Positions 1-8,692 of a DNA stretch of 64,000 bases are shown here, piece after piece. Source of the stretch: Lewinellaceae bacterium. Its GTDB lineage: Bacteria > Bacteroidota > Bacteroidia > Chitinophagales > Saprospiraceae. A program made the translations under genes and the position numbers. How positions within the stretch are numbered: position 1 is the stretch's first letter; every line of letters begins with the position of its first letter. The notes below the pieces were generated by a model that worked only from the letters and a program-made list of their open reading frames with translations, was not told where the DNA came from and searched no databases. The stretch is taken from NCBI GenBank assembly GCA_020636255.1, contig JACJYE010000004.1, positions 372,001-436,000 of the forward strand, in the 5' to 3' direction.

Positions 1-2018
1 AATGGAAAGGCGCCATCGAGATACCGGGCACAAAACTCGAGCTCTCCATTACCCTGGAACAAAAGGACGGCGCCTGGTCGGGCGCCATGGACATCCCTGT
101 TCAGAAGGTGTCTAACATGGAATTGGCCGATCTGGTTATCACAGGCGACAGCATCAGCTTCACCTTGCCCGAAGTGCCTGGCAACGCAGCATTTCGGGGA
201 AGATTCGAAGATAACACCAGCTGGGTGCGCGGTATGTTTTCCCAGATGAAGCAGAGCTTCCCCATGGCCCTCCAAAAGGAAAGCGCAGCTCAAAAAGCGG
301 CTGAGGAAGCCCGGCTGGCCCAGGCGCTCGCTGAGATCCGGCACCTGGCGGATTCGCTGCGCCTCCTGCAAAAAGTACCGGGCCTGGGGCTGGGGATCAT
401 CATGGACGGTGAAGTCCTGATGGCAGAAGGCTTCGGCTTCGCCTCCCGGGAAGAACAAATACCGATAGGCGCACAGACGCTCTTCGCCATAGGCTCCTGT
501 AGCAAAGCTTTTACCGCCACGGGCCTGGCCATGCTGGTTGAAGAAGGCAAGCTGGAATGGGACAAACCCGTGATCGGATACATGCCCGATTTCAAATTAA
601 AGGACGAGTTCGCTACCCGCGAAATGACTACTATCGACCTGCTCACCCACCAGTCGGGCCTGCCGCGCCACGACCTGATGTGGTACGGCTCCTCTTTTAG
701 CCGTGAGGAGCTCTACGAGCGCCTGCGCTACCTGGAACCCAATAAAAGCTTCCGTTCGGCCTGGCAGTATCAGAACCTGATGTACATGACAGCAGGTTTA
801 CTGGCAGAAAGGCTGTCGGGGCAAAGCTGGGAAGAGCTCACGCGGGAACGCATTTTCCAGCCGCTCGGCATGAAGAACAGCTGTTATTCCGCCCGTGAGG
901 CTCTGCCGGGCGTGCCCGTCGCCTATCCTTACCTGAAACAGGACGAGGAAGTGAAACGCATTCCCTATCGCGACATCCCCGCAGTGGCGCCTGCAGGGGC
1001 CATTTATTCCAATGTTGAAGACATGCTCAAATGGGCCTCGTTTCAACTGTCGAAAGGCGAAGCCGGCGGCCAGCAGCTGCTCAAAGCGGAAACCCTGGCC
1101 AAACTCCATCAGCCTCATAAGGTGATCGAAGGCGGCGCCCCTGCCAAGAGCCCGGAGATCTCCAGCCGTTCTTACGCCCTGGGCTGGTTCGTTTACAGGT
1201 ATGACGGCCTCGACATCGTGCAGCACGGCGGGAATATCGACGGGTTCTCCGCATTGGTGTTCCTGGCGCCCGGGCAACAGATCGGCATAGTAGCCCTCAC
1301 TAACCTTAACGGCACCCCGCTTCCGGCCATCCTGGCCCATTCCGCCACCGACCTGCTCCTGGGCAGGGATCGCATCGACTGGTACAGCCGGGCTTACGGG
1401 CTTGGGGATAATAAAGAAGAGGAAGAAAAAAAGGAGGAACCCCAACCGGTGGCCAATACCGTACCCAGCCACCCGCTCAAAGATTATACCGGCCGCTACG
1501 AACACCCCGCCTACGGCATTATGGAGGTAAAACTCGATGGAGAGGCCCTGCGCCTGCAATACAATGCTTTTGAGCTCCCTCTCAAACACTGGCACTACGA
1601 CGTTTTTCAGGGCAGGATCGAAGAATTCGGCCAGGATATTCTCTTTTCCTTTTATTCCAACAAGGATGGCCTGGCCGACAGGCTCAGCGCCCCCCTGGAA
1701 CCGGCTATTCCTGAAGACATCTCTTTTACGAAGCTGCCGCCCGATCTATTGGCCGATAAGGGGTATATCGCAAAGCTTACCGGCGCTTATGACCTCAATG
1801 GGCTTACCGTCACCGTTGACTGGCTCGGCGACAAACTGATGGCCACCGTTCCGGGGCAGCCACCTTATGAACTGCAACCCTACAAGGAGAACTGGTTCAG
1901 GTTAAAAGGGCTCAACGGTTATTCGGCCGAATTCACACTGGAAAAAGAAAAGGAAAAAGCCACTCAGCTCAAGTTCCATCAGCCCAACGGCATTTTCACT
2001 GCCCAGCGAAAGGAATAG
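1..2018 (+). CDS. Serine hydrolase, beta-lactamase/class C family (5'-truncated)
   Basis: The reading frame is open from base 3, so the N-terminus lies outside the window. The in-frame ATG at 87 is internal: residues encoded before it continue a beta-rich N-terminal domain. Counting from that ATG, the penicillin-binding-protein fold has S-C-S-K at about 137-140 (nucleophile Ser and Lys), Y-Q-N at 228-230 and H-G-G at about 380-382, the usual replacement for KTG in class C-like esterases and peptidases. A C-terminal beta domain of roughly 200 residues, DUF3471-like, follows. An acidic linker (EEEEKKEEP) separates the two parts. The family includes D-aminopeptidases, esterases and beta-lactamase-like proteins, so the substrate cannot be assigned. 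It is probably exported, but the signal peptide would be upstream of the window. Confidence 0.9.
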   Translation, partial: WKGAIEIPGTKLELSITLEQKDGAWSGAMDIPVQKVSNMELADLVITGDSISFTLPEVPGNAAFRGRFEDNTSWVRGMFSQMKQSFPMALQKESAAQKAAEEARLAQALAEIRHLADSLRLLQKVPGLGLGIIMDGEVLMAEGFGFASREEQIPIGAQTLFAIGSCSKAFTATGLAMLVEEGKLEWDKPVIGYMPDFKLKDEFATREMTTIDLLTHQSGLPRHDLMWYGSSFSREELYERLRYLEPNKSFRSAWQYQNLMYMTAGLLAERLSGQSWEELTRERIFQPLGMKNSCYSAREALPGVPVAYPYLKQDEEVKRIPYRDIPAVAPAGAIYSNVEDMLKWASFQLSKGEAGGQQLLKAETLAKLHQPHKVIEGGAPAKSPEISSRSYALGWFVYRYDGLDIVQHGGNIDGFSALVFLAPGQQIGIVALTNLNGTPLPAILAHSATDLLLGRDRIDWYSRAYGLGDNKEEEEKKEEPQPVANTVPSHPLKDYTGRYEHPAYGIMEVKLDGEALRLQYNAFELPLKHWHYDVFQGRIEEFGQDILFSFYSNKDGLADRLSAPLEPAIPEDISFTKLPPDLLADKGYIAKLTGAYDLNGLTVTVDWLGDKLMATVPGQPPYELQPYKENWFRLKGLNGYSAEFTLEKEKEKATQLKFHQPNGIFTAQRKE

Positions 2019-2066
2019 AGGCCCGCAAGGCAGGGAAAGAAATCCAAGATTGTTTTGGCGCTGTCA

Positions 2067-2095
2067 TTTGCGTGGATGCCAAATCGCTATCTTCG
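2067..2095 (+). promoter_or_regulatory. Probable promoter of the T9SS cargo gene
   Basis: TTTG at 2067-2070, a 17-base spacer, then TATCTTCG at 2088-2095, one mismatch from the Bacteroidota -7 box TAnnTTTG. It lies just before the ATG at 2120, which supports that start over the upstream ATG at 2072. Confidence 0.45.
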
Positions 2096-2119
2096 CCTCC
2101 ACAAAAATCTCATGAGGCT

Positions 2120-4396
2120 ATGAAGAAGTTGGGCTACACGCTATTATGCTCTCTGTTATTCCTGTTCGCAAACGCCCAGAACGAAGGGCTTATCTGGTAT
2201 TTCGGAAGCATGGCGGGGCTGGATTTCACGTCCGGCACACCGGTGCAGCTGTTCGACGGCGCGATCCAGGCCTTCCAGGGCTGTGCTACGGCCAACGACG
2301 CCAACGGTTACCTTTTGTTCTATACCAACGGCGGCGGCCGGCCACCGGGCCCGCAGGCGCCGTCTGCCGGCGCCATCTGGAACCGCAACCACCAGCTGAT
2401 GTACGACATGCAGGGCGCTCAGGGGGGCGGCTACAGCTCGGCCCAATCCAGCATTGTCATTCCAAAACCAGGAGCGCCAGGAAAGTATCTGCTCTTTACG
2501 ATGGAAGAGTCGGAATTCGACCTCGGCGGCGCCATAGCCGGGCAGCCTCAAGGACGGGGCCTCTCCTATTTTGAGATCGATATGAGCCTCAATGGCGGGC
2601 TGGGGGCCGTTGCGCTGGCCGACCAGCGCTTACACGTGCCGGCCTACGAAAACCTGACTGCGGTGCGCCATGCCAACGGCCAGGATTACTGGATCATCAC
2701 TGTTGACGCCAGCACAGGCAACTTCCTGTTCTTTCTCGTGAACAGCAGTGGCATTCAGGCCCCCATATCTCAGCCCAGCGGCCTGAGCATCGTGCTGGAA
2801 GGCCCGGTGAAAGCCGCTCCCGATGGGGCCCACCTGTTCATCCAGGAATACCTCTTTGCTTTCGACCCCGCTACCGGGCAAAGCAGCGCGCCGATACAGC
2901 TCCCTTTTTCCAGCAGCTATTCCTCGACCTTCTCGCCCAATAGCCGGTATCTGTATACGGCAAAAAACGGCTTGTCGACAGCCCGTATTTCCCAGTTCGA
3001 CCTTCAGGCTTCCGATGTAGCTGCCTCACGGCAGGAGATGGCCCTGCTGCCCAATACCCTATGCCGGGGCATGCAGCTGGCGCCCGATGGCAAAGCTTAT
3101 TTCCTCGAATTACCGGTACCTTCCCAGGGCGTGATCCTGCTCAGCGCCATCGAATGCCCGAACACGGATTCCCCGGCGATCAGCCATGCCGTCTTTTCCT
3201 TTAATATCACCGGCCTGGGGTTCGCTATGCTGCCGAATTTCCCGGACCATCTGTTTGCCAATGAGGGCCAGATCGATGTGGAACTAGGCCCTGAGCGGAT
3301 CCTGGAATGTAATGGCGACACGGCCATTTTGGACGCGCAGAACCCGGGCGCCGTTTTCCTCTGGTCGACCGGCGACACCACACAGGCCATAAAGGTATCG
3401 GCTCCAGGCACTTATTCCGTTACCGTGTCGAACAACTGCGGGGCCGCTGCAGATACGGCCGTGGTGGCCTCCGGGCCGAATACGGCGCCAGAATTGAGCA
3501 TTATTGGCGCTCCTTATATTTGCCCTGGCGGAAGCACCCTGCTCAGCGGGCAGGCCAACGAGAGCACGACTTTTCTGTGGCAGGACGGCAGTAGCCAGGC
3601 CAGTATACTCGTTGCGGAGCCCGGCGATTACAGCCTCACCGTTACCGATCAATGCGGGCTCAGCACTACGGCCACAGCAAGCGTGGCCCTGTTGGAAACC
3701 CCGCTGATTACGGTCAACGGGCCCGAGGCGCTTTGCCCCGATGAACCGGCCACGCTGCTGGCCACTTCCGACACCGGCGACAACTACCAGTGGTCGACGG
3801 CCAATACCGGCCCTTCTGCCGATATCGTTGGCCCTGGCACATACAGCATCACGGTGAGCAACAGCTGCGGCGCGGCAGATACCGGTTTCACGATCCTTCC
3901 ACTGCCCTTACCACAGGTATCTATTATGGGCGACACCATACTCTGCCCCGGCGATGAAAAACAGCTCATGGCGGAGGCCCTTGATGCCACAGCCCTAAGG
4001 TGGTCTACCGGCCAACAGCAAACGGCCATTACGGTAACGCGCCCAGGTGCTTACCAGGTAATCGCGAGCAATTCATGTGGCGAGGCAACTGCTGCCATCG
4101 CCCTGCAGCCATTGGGCTGCCCCAGCTGTTTTTATATACCGAACGCCTTTTCCCCCAATGACGACGGCCGCAATGACGCTTTCTCGCCTATTGCGGCCTG
4201 TGAGGTTACCGATTACCGGTTCCAGGTATTTTCTCGTTGGGGAAGCCTGGTATTCGAGTCCGGCAGCCCAGGCGCAGCATGGAACGGAACAGCTCAGGGA
4301 AGCCCCTTGCCAGCAGGGGTTTATGCCTGGGTGCTCACCTACAAGCTGGGCCGTGAGCTCCAGATGCAGGAAGGGGAAGTCTCGCTGGTGCGTTAG
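2120..4396 (+). CDS. Secreted protein with T9SS type B sorting domain (gliding motility-associated C-terminal domain)
   Basis: About 758 residues. The ATG at 2120 is preferred because it begins a clean signal peptide (MKKLGYTLLCSLLFLFANAQ); an in-frame ATG at 2072 would put 16 polar residues before it, and a promoter-like sequence overlaps that extension. The N-terminal half resembles a beta-propeller-like surface protein. Residues roughly 400-660 form three or four Ig/PKD-like repeats, each carrying a W-S-T-G or W-Q-D-G turn and a Y-x-V/L-T-V-x-N/D-x-C-G ending. The last 90 residues carry the type B sorting domain (IPNAFSPNDDGRNDAF, then RWGSLVFES, then PAGVYAWVLTY), which directs export by the type IX secretion system. 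The ligand is unknown. The stop codon overlaps that of the convergent proline dehydrogenase gene by three bases. Confidence 0.88.
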   Translation: MKKLGYTLLCSLLFLFANAQNEGLIWYFGSMAGLDFTSGTPVQLFDGAIQAFQGCATANDANGYLLFYTNGGGRPPGPQAPSAGAIWNRNHQLMYDMQGAQGGGYSSAQSSIVIPKPGAPGKYLLFTMEESEFDLGGAIAGQPQGRGLSYFEIDMSLNGGLGAVALADQRLHVPAYENLTAVRHANGQDYWIITVDASTGNFLFFLVNSSGIQAPISQPSGLSIVLEGPVKAAPDGAHLFIQEYLFAFDPATGQSSAPIQLPFSSSYSSTFSPNSRYLYTAKNGLSTARISQFDLQASDVAASRQEMALLPNTLCRGMQLAPDGKAYFLELPVPSQGVILLSAIECPNTDSPAISHAVFSFNITGLGFAMLPNFPDHLFANEGQIDVELGPERILECNGDTAILDAQNPGAVFLWSTGDTTQAIKVSAPGTYSVTVSNNCGAAADTAVVASGPNTAPELSIIGAPYICPGGSTLLSGQANESTTFLWQDGSSQASILVAEPGDYSLTVTDQCGLSTTATASVALLETPLITVNGPEALCPDEPATLLATSDTGDNYQWSTANTGPSADIVGPGTYSITVSNSCGAADTGFTILPLPLPQVSIMGDTILCPGDEKQLMAEALDATALRWSTGQQQTAITVTRPGAYQVIASNSCGEATAAIALQPLGCPSCFYIPNAFSPNDDGRNDAFSPIAACEVTDYRFQVFSRWGSLVFESGSPGAAWNGTAQGSPLPAGVYAWVLTYKLGRELQMQEGEVSLVR

Positions 4397-5601
4397 CCTT
4401 TCTGCGAACTACGCCGTTTCAGTTCTTTCCTGATGAGTTTCAATTCCCGGCTCATCTGGCCGCCAACAGAAGTATTTTCCTGGGTCCGCCGGATGAGGTA
4501 CGGAACGACCTCGCGTACAGGCCCGTAAGGCAGATATTTTTCCACGTTAAAGCCAGCGTAGGCCATATTAAAGGACAGGTTGTCGCTCATGCCGTAAAGC
4601 TGGGCCGTTGCCACCAGCGGGTGGCCGGGGGCCAGCCCTTTGGCCTCCATTATTTCAGCCTGCAGGCGGCAGCTTTCTTCGTTGTGTGTCGCATTGCAAA
4701 CATACATTTCCCCGAGATGCGACAGGCAGAATTCCAGGCCTTCGTTGTAGGCGCGGTGGGTTTCCTCCAGGGTGTCGTGGATGGGGCTCGGATATCCCAG
4801 CTCCTCCGCACGGGCCCTTTCTTTTTCCATATAAGCCCCACGGACCAGCTTGACTGCACACAGATAGCCATGCTTGCGGGCGTGTTCCAGCGAATCGTGC
4901 AGGAACTTTAGCCTATCCTTGCGGTAGAGTTGGACGGCATTGATGACGACGGGATTTTCCTGGTTATACAGGCGCGACATCTCCCAGGCAAGCTCGTCGA
5001 TTGCCGTCTGTATCCAGCTATGTTCGGCGTCGATATGTACACCGATACCGGATTCGGCGGCAGCCCTGCATATACGGCTGACACGGGCGACGCCACGGCT
5101 AAATTCGGCTCGCTCCGCCTCTGTAAGCGTTGTGCCGCTGCTTACCTTCATCAACAGGTTAAAGCGGAACAGCCCGCTCAGTTTGGTGCTGATGATGTGA
5201 ATATCCTCGTCTTCGCGCGCAAATTCCAGCGTCTGGGCCAGGTAGTGAGCCGTGCGTTCAAAATCCGCTTCCGATTCCTTTCCTTCCACACCATAATCCA
5301 GAATGGTTTTGATGCCGCTTTGCCCCAGCTTTTGGATCACAGGGCGCGCCTCGTCGATCGTTTCACCGCCGCAGAATTGCCGGTAGATCGTCCGTTTTAC
5401 CAGCCCTTCAACAGGGAGTTTCATACGCAAAGCCCAGTTGGCCAGGCGTGACCCCCACCGCACCAGGGCGGGCCTGTTCATGAGGGTATACAAAAGGTTG
5501 GACCAGCGCAATTCCCTATAGGACTTGTCCGCGAAGGCTATTTCGGTATTGTTAAAATCCAGCGCCTTCTTCATACTCGTAATATTGGTTATATTGGCCA
5601 T
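4393..5601 (-). CDS. putA-like (PRODH): Proline dehydrogenase
   Basis: A monofunctional proline dehydrogenase of about 400 residues. It oxidises L-proline to pyrroline-5-carboxylate with FAD and passes electrons to the quinone pool. The barrel signatures KLVRGAYMEKER (FAD and substrate site) and YLPYGPVREVVPYLIRRTQEN (C-terminal substrate-binding helix) are intact. The length fits stand-alone enzymes and there is no P5C dehydrogenase domain. Two starts are possible: 5601 (MANITNITSMKKAL) or 5571 (MKKALDFNNTEIAF); the second resembles relatives better. An inverted repeat lies directly upstream at 5608-5629. No other proline gene is nearby. Confidence 0.93.
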   Translation of the reverse strand: MANITNITSMKKALDFNNTEIAFADKSYRELRWSNLLYTLMNRPALVRWGSRLANWALRMKLPVEGLVKRTIYRQFCGGETIDEARPVIQKLGQSGIKTILDYGVEGKESEADFERTAHYLAQTLEFAREDEDIHIISTKLSGLFRFNLLMKVSSGTTLTEAERAEFSRGVARVSRICRAAAESGIGVHIDAEHSWIQTAIDELAWEMSRLYNQENPVVINAVQLYRKDRLKFLHDSLEHARKHGYLCAVKLVRGAYMEKERARAEELGYPSPIHDTLEETHRAYNEGLEFCLSHLGEMYVCNATHNEESCRLQAEIMEAKGLAPGHPLVATAQLYGMSDNLSFNMAYAGFNVEKYLPYGPVREVVPYLIRRTQENTSVGGQMSRELKLIRKELKRRSSQKG

Positions 5602-5607
5602 GGCTTA

Positions 5608-5629
5608 TTAGTTAGTTCCAAATAACTAA
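5608..5629. promoter_or_regulatory. Inverted repeat next to the proline dehydrogenase start
   Basis: TTAGTTA (5608-5614) and TAACTAA (5623-5629) are perfect complements around an 8-base centre. The position, 7 bases before the longer start codon, suits an operator or a leader hairpin. Only one such site was seen, so the function is a guess. Confidence 0.3.
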
Positions 5630-6046
5630 GTTACCCGGGCGCCTTTTTTCCGGCAATGACGAATGACATCAAACAACAGAGACTTTTCTTATTCCGGAAT
5701 AATGTTTACCTTTGAAAAGTAATAGCTGTTATAGCCACATTGTTTCCTTTCTTTGATTCCTCACTTTACTTGCGTAACATTGCCATATTGTGGCTTAGGC
5801 ATTAAACAGGTTTTGCACAATACAAGCAGATGCACTATAAAGTGCATATCCAACGGCATCCAGCCCGGATACCCCCTTGGCAACGATAAACGAAACTACA
5901 CTACATTAATAACTTCAAAAAAACCACTATGACAACCCTAGTATGCAAAACCATTCATGCGAAGATCATCGGCACTGATGAGGTTATTATCGGCTAATCA
6001 CCGGGAATAAATAACTTATCTTTCAGGCTGGCTATGCAGGTTTAGA

Positions 6047-6096
6047 GTATGTATGGAGGCCGTTTTTGAGCTGTAAAGGCTGGCCTCCATACATAC
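6047..6096. repeat. Perfect 15-bp inverted repeat with 20-base loop
   Basis: GTATGTATGGAGGCC (6047-6061) and its exact complement GGCCTCCATACATAC (6082-6096). It begins 3 bases beyond the stop codon of the leftward gene. Neither flank has a T-run, so it is not a textbook intrinsic terminator. It may protect an mRNA 3' end or terminate weakly in both directions. Confidence 0.75.
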
Positions 6097-6098
6097 GC

Positions 6099-7544
6099 TT
6101 AGGCTTCCATGTCATTCTGAAGGATCTTTTGCAGCCAGGTTCCCAGTACCAGGGGCTTCTGCAAAGCTAGTTCCTGCTCTACATCGGCCAGGATAACGGC
6201 CTTTTTTTCTCTTTTGGCAATGGCGCCGGCCACTCTTCTGAAGAGTGTAAGGGCATTATAGTGCGCCTCTTTACGGGATTGGGAAAGATGCCTGGCACGG
6301 CCGAGGTATTTTTTAAATGCCTGCAACTGGGATTCCAGAAGCTGGAAATAGGAATCATCCGACAGGAACTGTTCAAAGGTGATCCTGACCTCGAGCATCC
6401 TCACTCTGAGTTGAAAAGGCTCTGAAAACCGGTGCTTTACAATATGGCCTCTGGCCCTGTCATATTGTTTTCTGAAATAATACCAGAGGCTAAAACAATG
6501 TGCTATTGCGTCCTCCCGGCTGGATTCCTCCACAGAACCCGCCCAGTCATTGATGAATTGATAGGTCCAGTCAAATTCGCCTTCTTCACAACCGACGAGC
6601 ACGATATTGCTGTAAGTGGCTTCGCTCATTCGGCCATCGTCATCGAGAAGCCTGTATTCCAGGCCCATTTTATAAAGCCCAAGCAACTCTGCATAAAAGC
6701 TGCTCTGCCCCAGGTTGACCTGACGGATCGCAAAATTCAGTAGTTGCTGGAACAGCAGCAACTGGTCGTCTTTCCGCATCTGCCCGATCACCTTGAGCAG
6801 GCTGCCTTTCAGCTTCTGGAAGTGGCCCGGCGGCATATCTTCCCGATACAACAGATACAGGTTCTGGTAGACCTGATAGGTCATATTGTCTCCCAGGGCC
6901 CTGCCGGCCGCGCTGTGGCTCAGCCATTCGATGGCCGGGAGCTCATACTTCTCCGAAAAGATGAGTTCTCTGTTTTTCAATTCTACTGCAAGGCGGTATT
7001 TTGACATGGCGTACCACGCGTCCAGGCTTTCGACCAATTCCCGCAGCAGATCCGGAGATACCAGGTGTTTTTCCGTGCGTGGGTGAAAGTAGTATGTATA
7101 TAGGATCTCCGACTTTTCCCTGTAATAATCCGCATCGCGGTAAGGGCCTTCCTCCAAGGCCTTCAGGCCGTCAAAAGCTTTTTTAACGTAGAGTTCATAA
7201 AGATTGCGCCGCGACAGGGCATTCCTGGCCAGACGATCTTCAATCTCCCTGTCGTTCTTAACTTCCATAATGGCCAGAAAGGATTCTACCACACGGGTAA
7301 ACTCGGAAATGAGCCGCCGGAGCTTGTAGTCATCAAATTCCTGCCCCGGGAAAAGTGCGGCAAAAAGAGCCTGTTCGTCCCGCAGGGCCTCCACCAATGA
7401 AGGGTAAAAACTTTTCAGATAGTCGTACAACCGCACCACCCGATCATTGGTATTGAGAACAGGGGCGTTAACGCCTTTCGACAATTCCAGGAATTCCGGC
7501 TCACTTAGCGCACGTAACAACAACAATAATTTTTTGCCTTTCAT
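6099..7544 (-). CDS. Hypothetical helical protein, 481 residues
   Basis: Not assigned to a named family. The protein is soluble and almost wholly alpha-helical by composition, with no signal peptide or membrane segment. The N-terminus (MKGKKLLLLLRALSEPEFLE, then a conserved-looking LNTNDRVVRLYDYLKSFYP and FDDYKLRRLISEFTRVVE) looks like a helical repeat or death-like helical domain; the rest resembles TPR-like solenoids with many aromatic Y/W pairs. It is monocistronic, ends in a strong hairpin, and has a 495-base non-coding region upstream. Coding is supported by its uninterrupted length and codon usage like that of its neighbours. The function is unknown. Confidence 0.75.
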   Translation of the reverse strand: MKGKKLLLLLRALSEPEFLELSKGVNAPVLNTNDRVVRLYDYLKSFYPSLVEALRDEQALFAALFPGQEFDDYKLRRLISEFTRVVESFLAIMEVKNDREIEDRLARNALSRRNLYELYVKKAFDGLKALEEGPYRDADYYREKSEILYTYYFHPRTEKHLVSPDLLRELVESLDAWYAMSKYRLAVELKNRELIFSEKYELPAIEWLSHSAAGRALGDNMTYQVYQNLYLLYREDMPPGHFQKLKGSLLKVIGQMRKDDQLLLFQQLLNFAIRQVNLGQSSFYAELLGLYKMGLEYRLLDDDGRMSEATYSNIVLVGCEEGEFDWTYQFINDWAGSVEESSREDAIAHCFSLWYYFRKQYDRARGHIVKHRFSEPFQLRVRMLEVRITFEQFLSDDSYFQLLESQLQAFKKYLGRARHLSQSRKEAHYNALTLFRRVAGAIAKREKKAVILADVEQELALQKPLVLGTWLQKILQNDMEA

Positions 7545-7678
7545 ACCCAGGGTTTAACAATAAATGCAACATTTTTTCATGAAAAGCCCTTATTTTAAAA
7601 GGACTAACTCGGCATTGCGAATGAAAACCAACGCAACAAAGCTGATAATTTGTCTGATCAAATCGCTAAAAAAATGTA

Positions 7679-7686
7679 TAAGTTTG
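7679..7686 (+). promoter_or_regulatory. -7 box for the candidate small RNA
   Basis: TAAGTTTG matches TAnnTTTG exactly. A well-spaced -33 TTG is not evident (the nearest TTTG leaves 26 bases). Predicted transcription start is about 7693. Confidence 0.4.
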
Positions 7687-7693
7687 TATCATT

Positions 7694-7850
7694 AGTGAGG
7701 CGGGGGTGTATAATATATGGTATATCCCCCTAAACAGAAAGAGAAAAGACAATATAGAGGCTCCTGCCTTTTAAAGATAAATACTAATGGGGAATCTTCT
7801 GCGGGAATTATCCGCAAAGTTGAAGCTCACAATTTTTGTGGGCTTTTTTT
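7694..7850 (+). ncRNA. Candidate small RNA (~157 nt)
   Basis: Bounded by a -7 box (7679-7686) and an intrinsic terminator (7825-7850), with no credible reading frame inside. Local helices are visible: GGGGG/CCCCC flanking an AT-rich loop near 7702-7730, and TGCGG/CCGCA at 7800-7816. The 5' end GTGAG (7695-7699) can pair with CTCAC of the terminator's left arm, which would close the molecule. Size and closed form would suit 6S RNA or a regulatory sRNA, but no family signature is recognised. Confidence 0.4.
7825..7850 (+). terminator. Intrinsic terminator
   Basis: GCTCACAA (7825-7832), loop TTT, TTGTGGGC (7836-7843), giving an 8-bp stem with one T-G wobble, followed by seven Ts. Confidence 0.8.
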
Positions 7851-7948
7851 ATGCCTTTTCTTCGCTTCCCTGCCCTCCTCGTATCAGACGCAAATACAGT
7901 AAATGCAAGCCTTCACGGTAGGGCCATCAAGAAGAAGCTTGCACAAAT

Positions 7949-8014
7949 GTGATAAATATCACGTTCTATAGTGATAAATATCATGATTCACCCTCGCCTA
8001 TGCCCCTAGCTTTG
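7949..8014 (+). promoter_or_regulatory. Tandem Crp/Fnr-type operators and -7 box upstream of yceI
   Basis: GTGATAAATATCAC (7949-7962) and GTGATAAATATCAT (7971-7984) are near-perfect palindromes of the form GTGAT-N4-ATCAC, spaced 22 bp centre to centre (two helical turns). TAGCTTTG (8007-8014) matches TAnnTTTG, placing the start near 8021 and the sites at about -65 and -43. That is a typical activator position. The same layout occurs at 13155-13221. The regulator is not in the window. Confidence 0.7.
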
Positions 8015-8039
8015 TCTCAGAAATTAAATCGAACAGATC

Positions 8040-8627
8040 ATGAAATACAGCATTCTTTCAATCCTCACTATCTCCCTTCTGGCCATCAGCATCCGGGCAA
8101 ACGCCCAGGAAACTTATGTTGTAAAAGGTTTCAAGATGTCAGTAAGTGGTACTTCCACGCTGCACGAATGGGAATCAGACATCACTAAAGTCGACGCCAA
8201 GGGCAACCTGACAGTCGAAAACTCCGAACTAAAGGCCCTCAACAGCCTCAGCGTTACCATCCCCGCGAAGTCTATCGTCAGCACCAAAGGCAAGATCATG
8301 GACAACAAGACTCACGAAGCGCTGAAAGCAGATAAGCACCCCAACATCACTTTCTCCCTGAGCTCAGCCCAGATATCCGGCCTCAACGTGACGGCCAACG
8401 GCAAGCTCACGATCGCTGGTGTCACCAAGAACGTAAAGCTTAACGCAAAAGGTAAGCTGGATGCCTCCGGCAACATCACCTTCAGCGGAAGCAAGGACAT
8501 TGTCCTGACAGATTATGGCATGGAGCCACCCACCGCACTGATGGGCAGCATCAAGGTCGGCGGCCAGGTCAACGTCAAGTACGAACTGACGCTTCACGCT
8601 ACCGGTGTAGCGGGAAGCACGAAATAA
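8040..8627 (+). CDS. YceI family periplasmic protein (first copy)
   Basis: 195 residues with a signal peptide (cleavage after ANAQ). The lipocalin-like YceI fold is supported by the N-terminal G-x-S-T-L-H-E-W strand, the D-N-K-x-H-E-A-L-K-A-x-x-x-P-x-I-x-F segment, L-T-I-A-G-V-T-K and the terminal PPTALMGSIKVGGQV motif. YceI proteins bind polyisoprenoid or other long hydrophobic ligands; their physiological role is mostly undefined. It is the first gene of a unit with the porin at 8693 and follows the tandem Crp/Fnr-type sites, so it is probably induced together with the sulfur operon at 13292. A second, diverged YceI protein is encoded at 10153. Confidence 0.92.
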   Translation: MKYSILSILTISLLAISIRANAQETYVVKGFKMSVSGTSTLHEWESDITKVDAKGNLTVENSELKALNSLSVTIPAKSIVSTKGKIMDNKTHEALKADKHPNITFSLSSAQISGLNVTANGKLTIAGVTKNVKLNAKGKLDASGNITFSGSKDIVLTDYGMEPPTALMGSIKVGGQVNVKYELTLHATGVAGSTK

Positions 8628-8692
8628 CAACCTCATTTATTCACAATTATTTGAAAGGTAATCTCCTTCACAAAAAACAAAATCGTTAGATT

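Larger units (their letters stand above)
5602..6098. other. Gene-poor interval between proline dehydrogenase and the 481-residue gene
   Basis: No convincing gene. It holds a rightward -7-like box TACCTTTG (5707-5714), a small hairpin ATGCACT/AGTGCAT (5830-5847), a 22-codon ORF at 5929-5997 (MTTLVCKTIHAKIIGTDEVIIG) after an A-rich stretch, and the strong hairpin at 6047-6096. A short rightward transcript ending at that hairpin is conceivable, but nothing proves it. Confidence 0.4.
7545..8039. other. Non-coding interval with small RNA candidate and operators
   Basis: AT-richer than its surroundings and without a plausible protein gene. It contains a -7 box and terminator that bracket a candidate small RNA (7694-7850), then a pair of palindromic Crp/Fnr-type sites and a -7 box (7949-8014) serving the YceI gene at 8040. 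The leftward promoter of the 481-residue gene should also lie here but was not identified. Confidence 0.7.

Noticed and set aside
2072..2119. Upstream start for the T9SS cargo gene
   Set aside because: The extension is polar, precedes a perfect signal peptide and overlaps a promoter-like sequence.
5929..5997. 22-codon gene MTTLVCKTIHAKIIGTDEVIIG
   Set aside because: Too short to support without conservation or expression data; kept only as part of the gap description.
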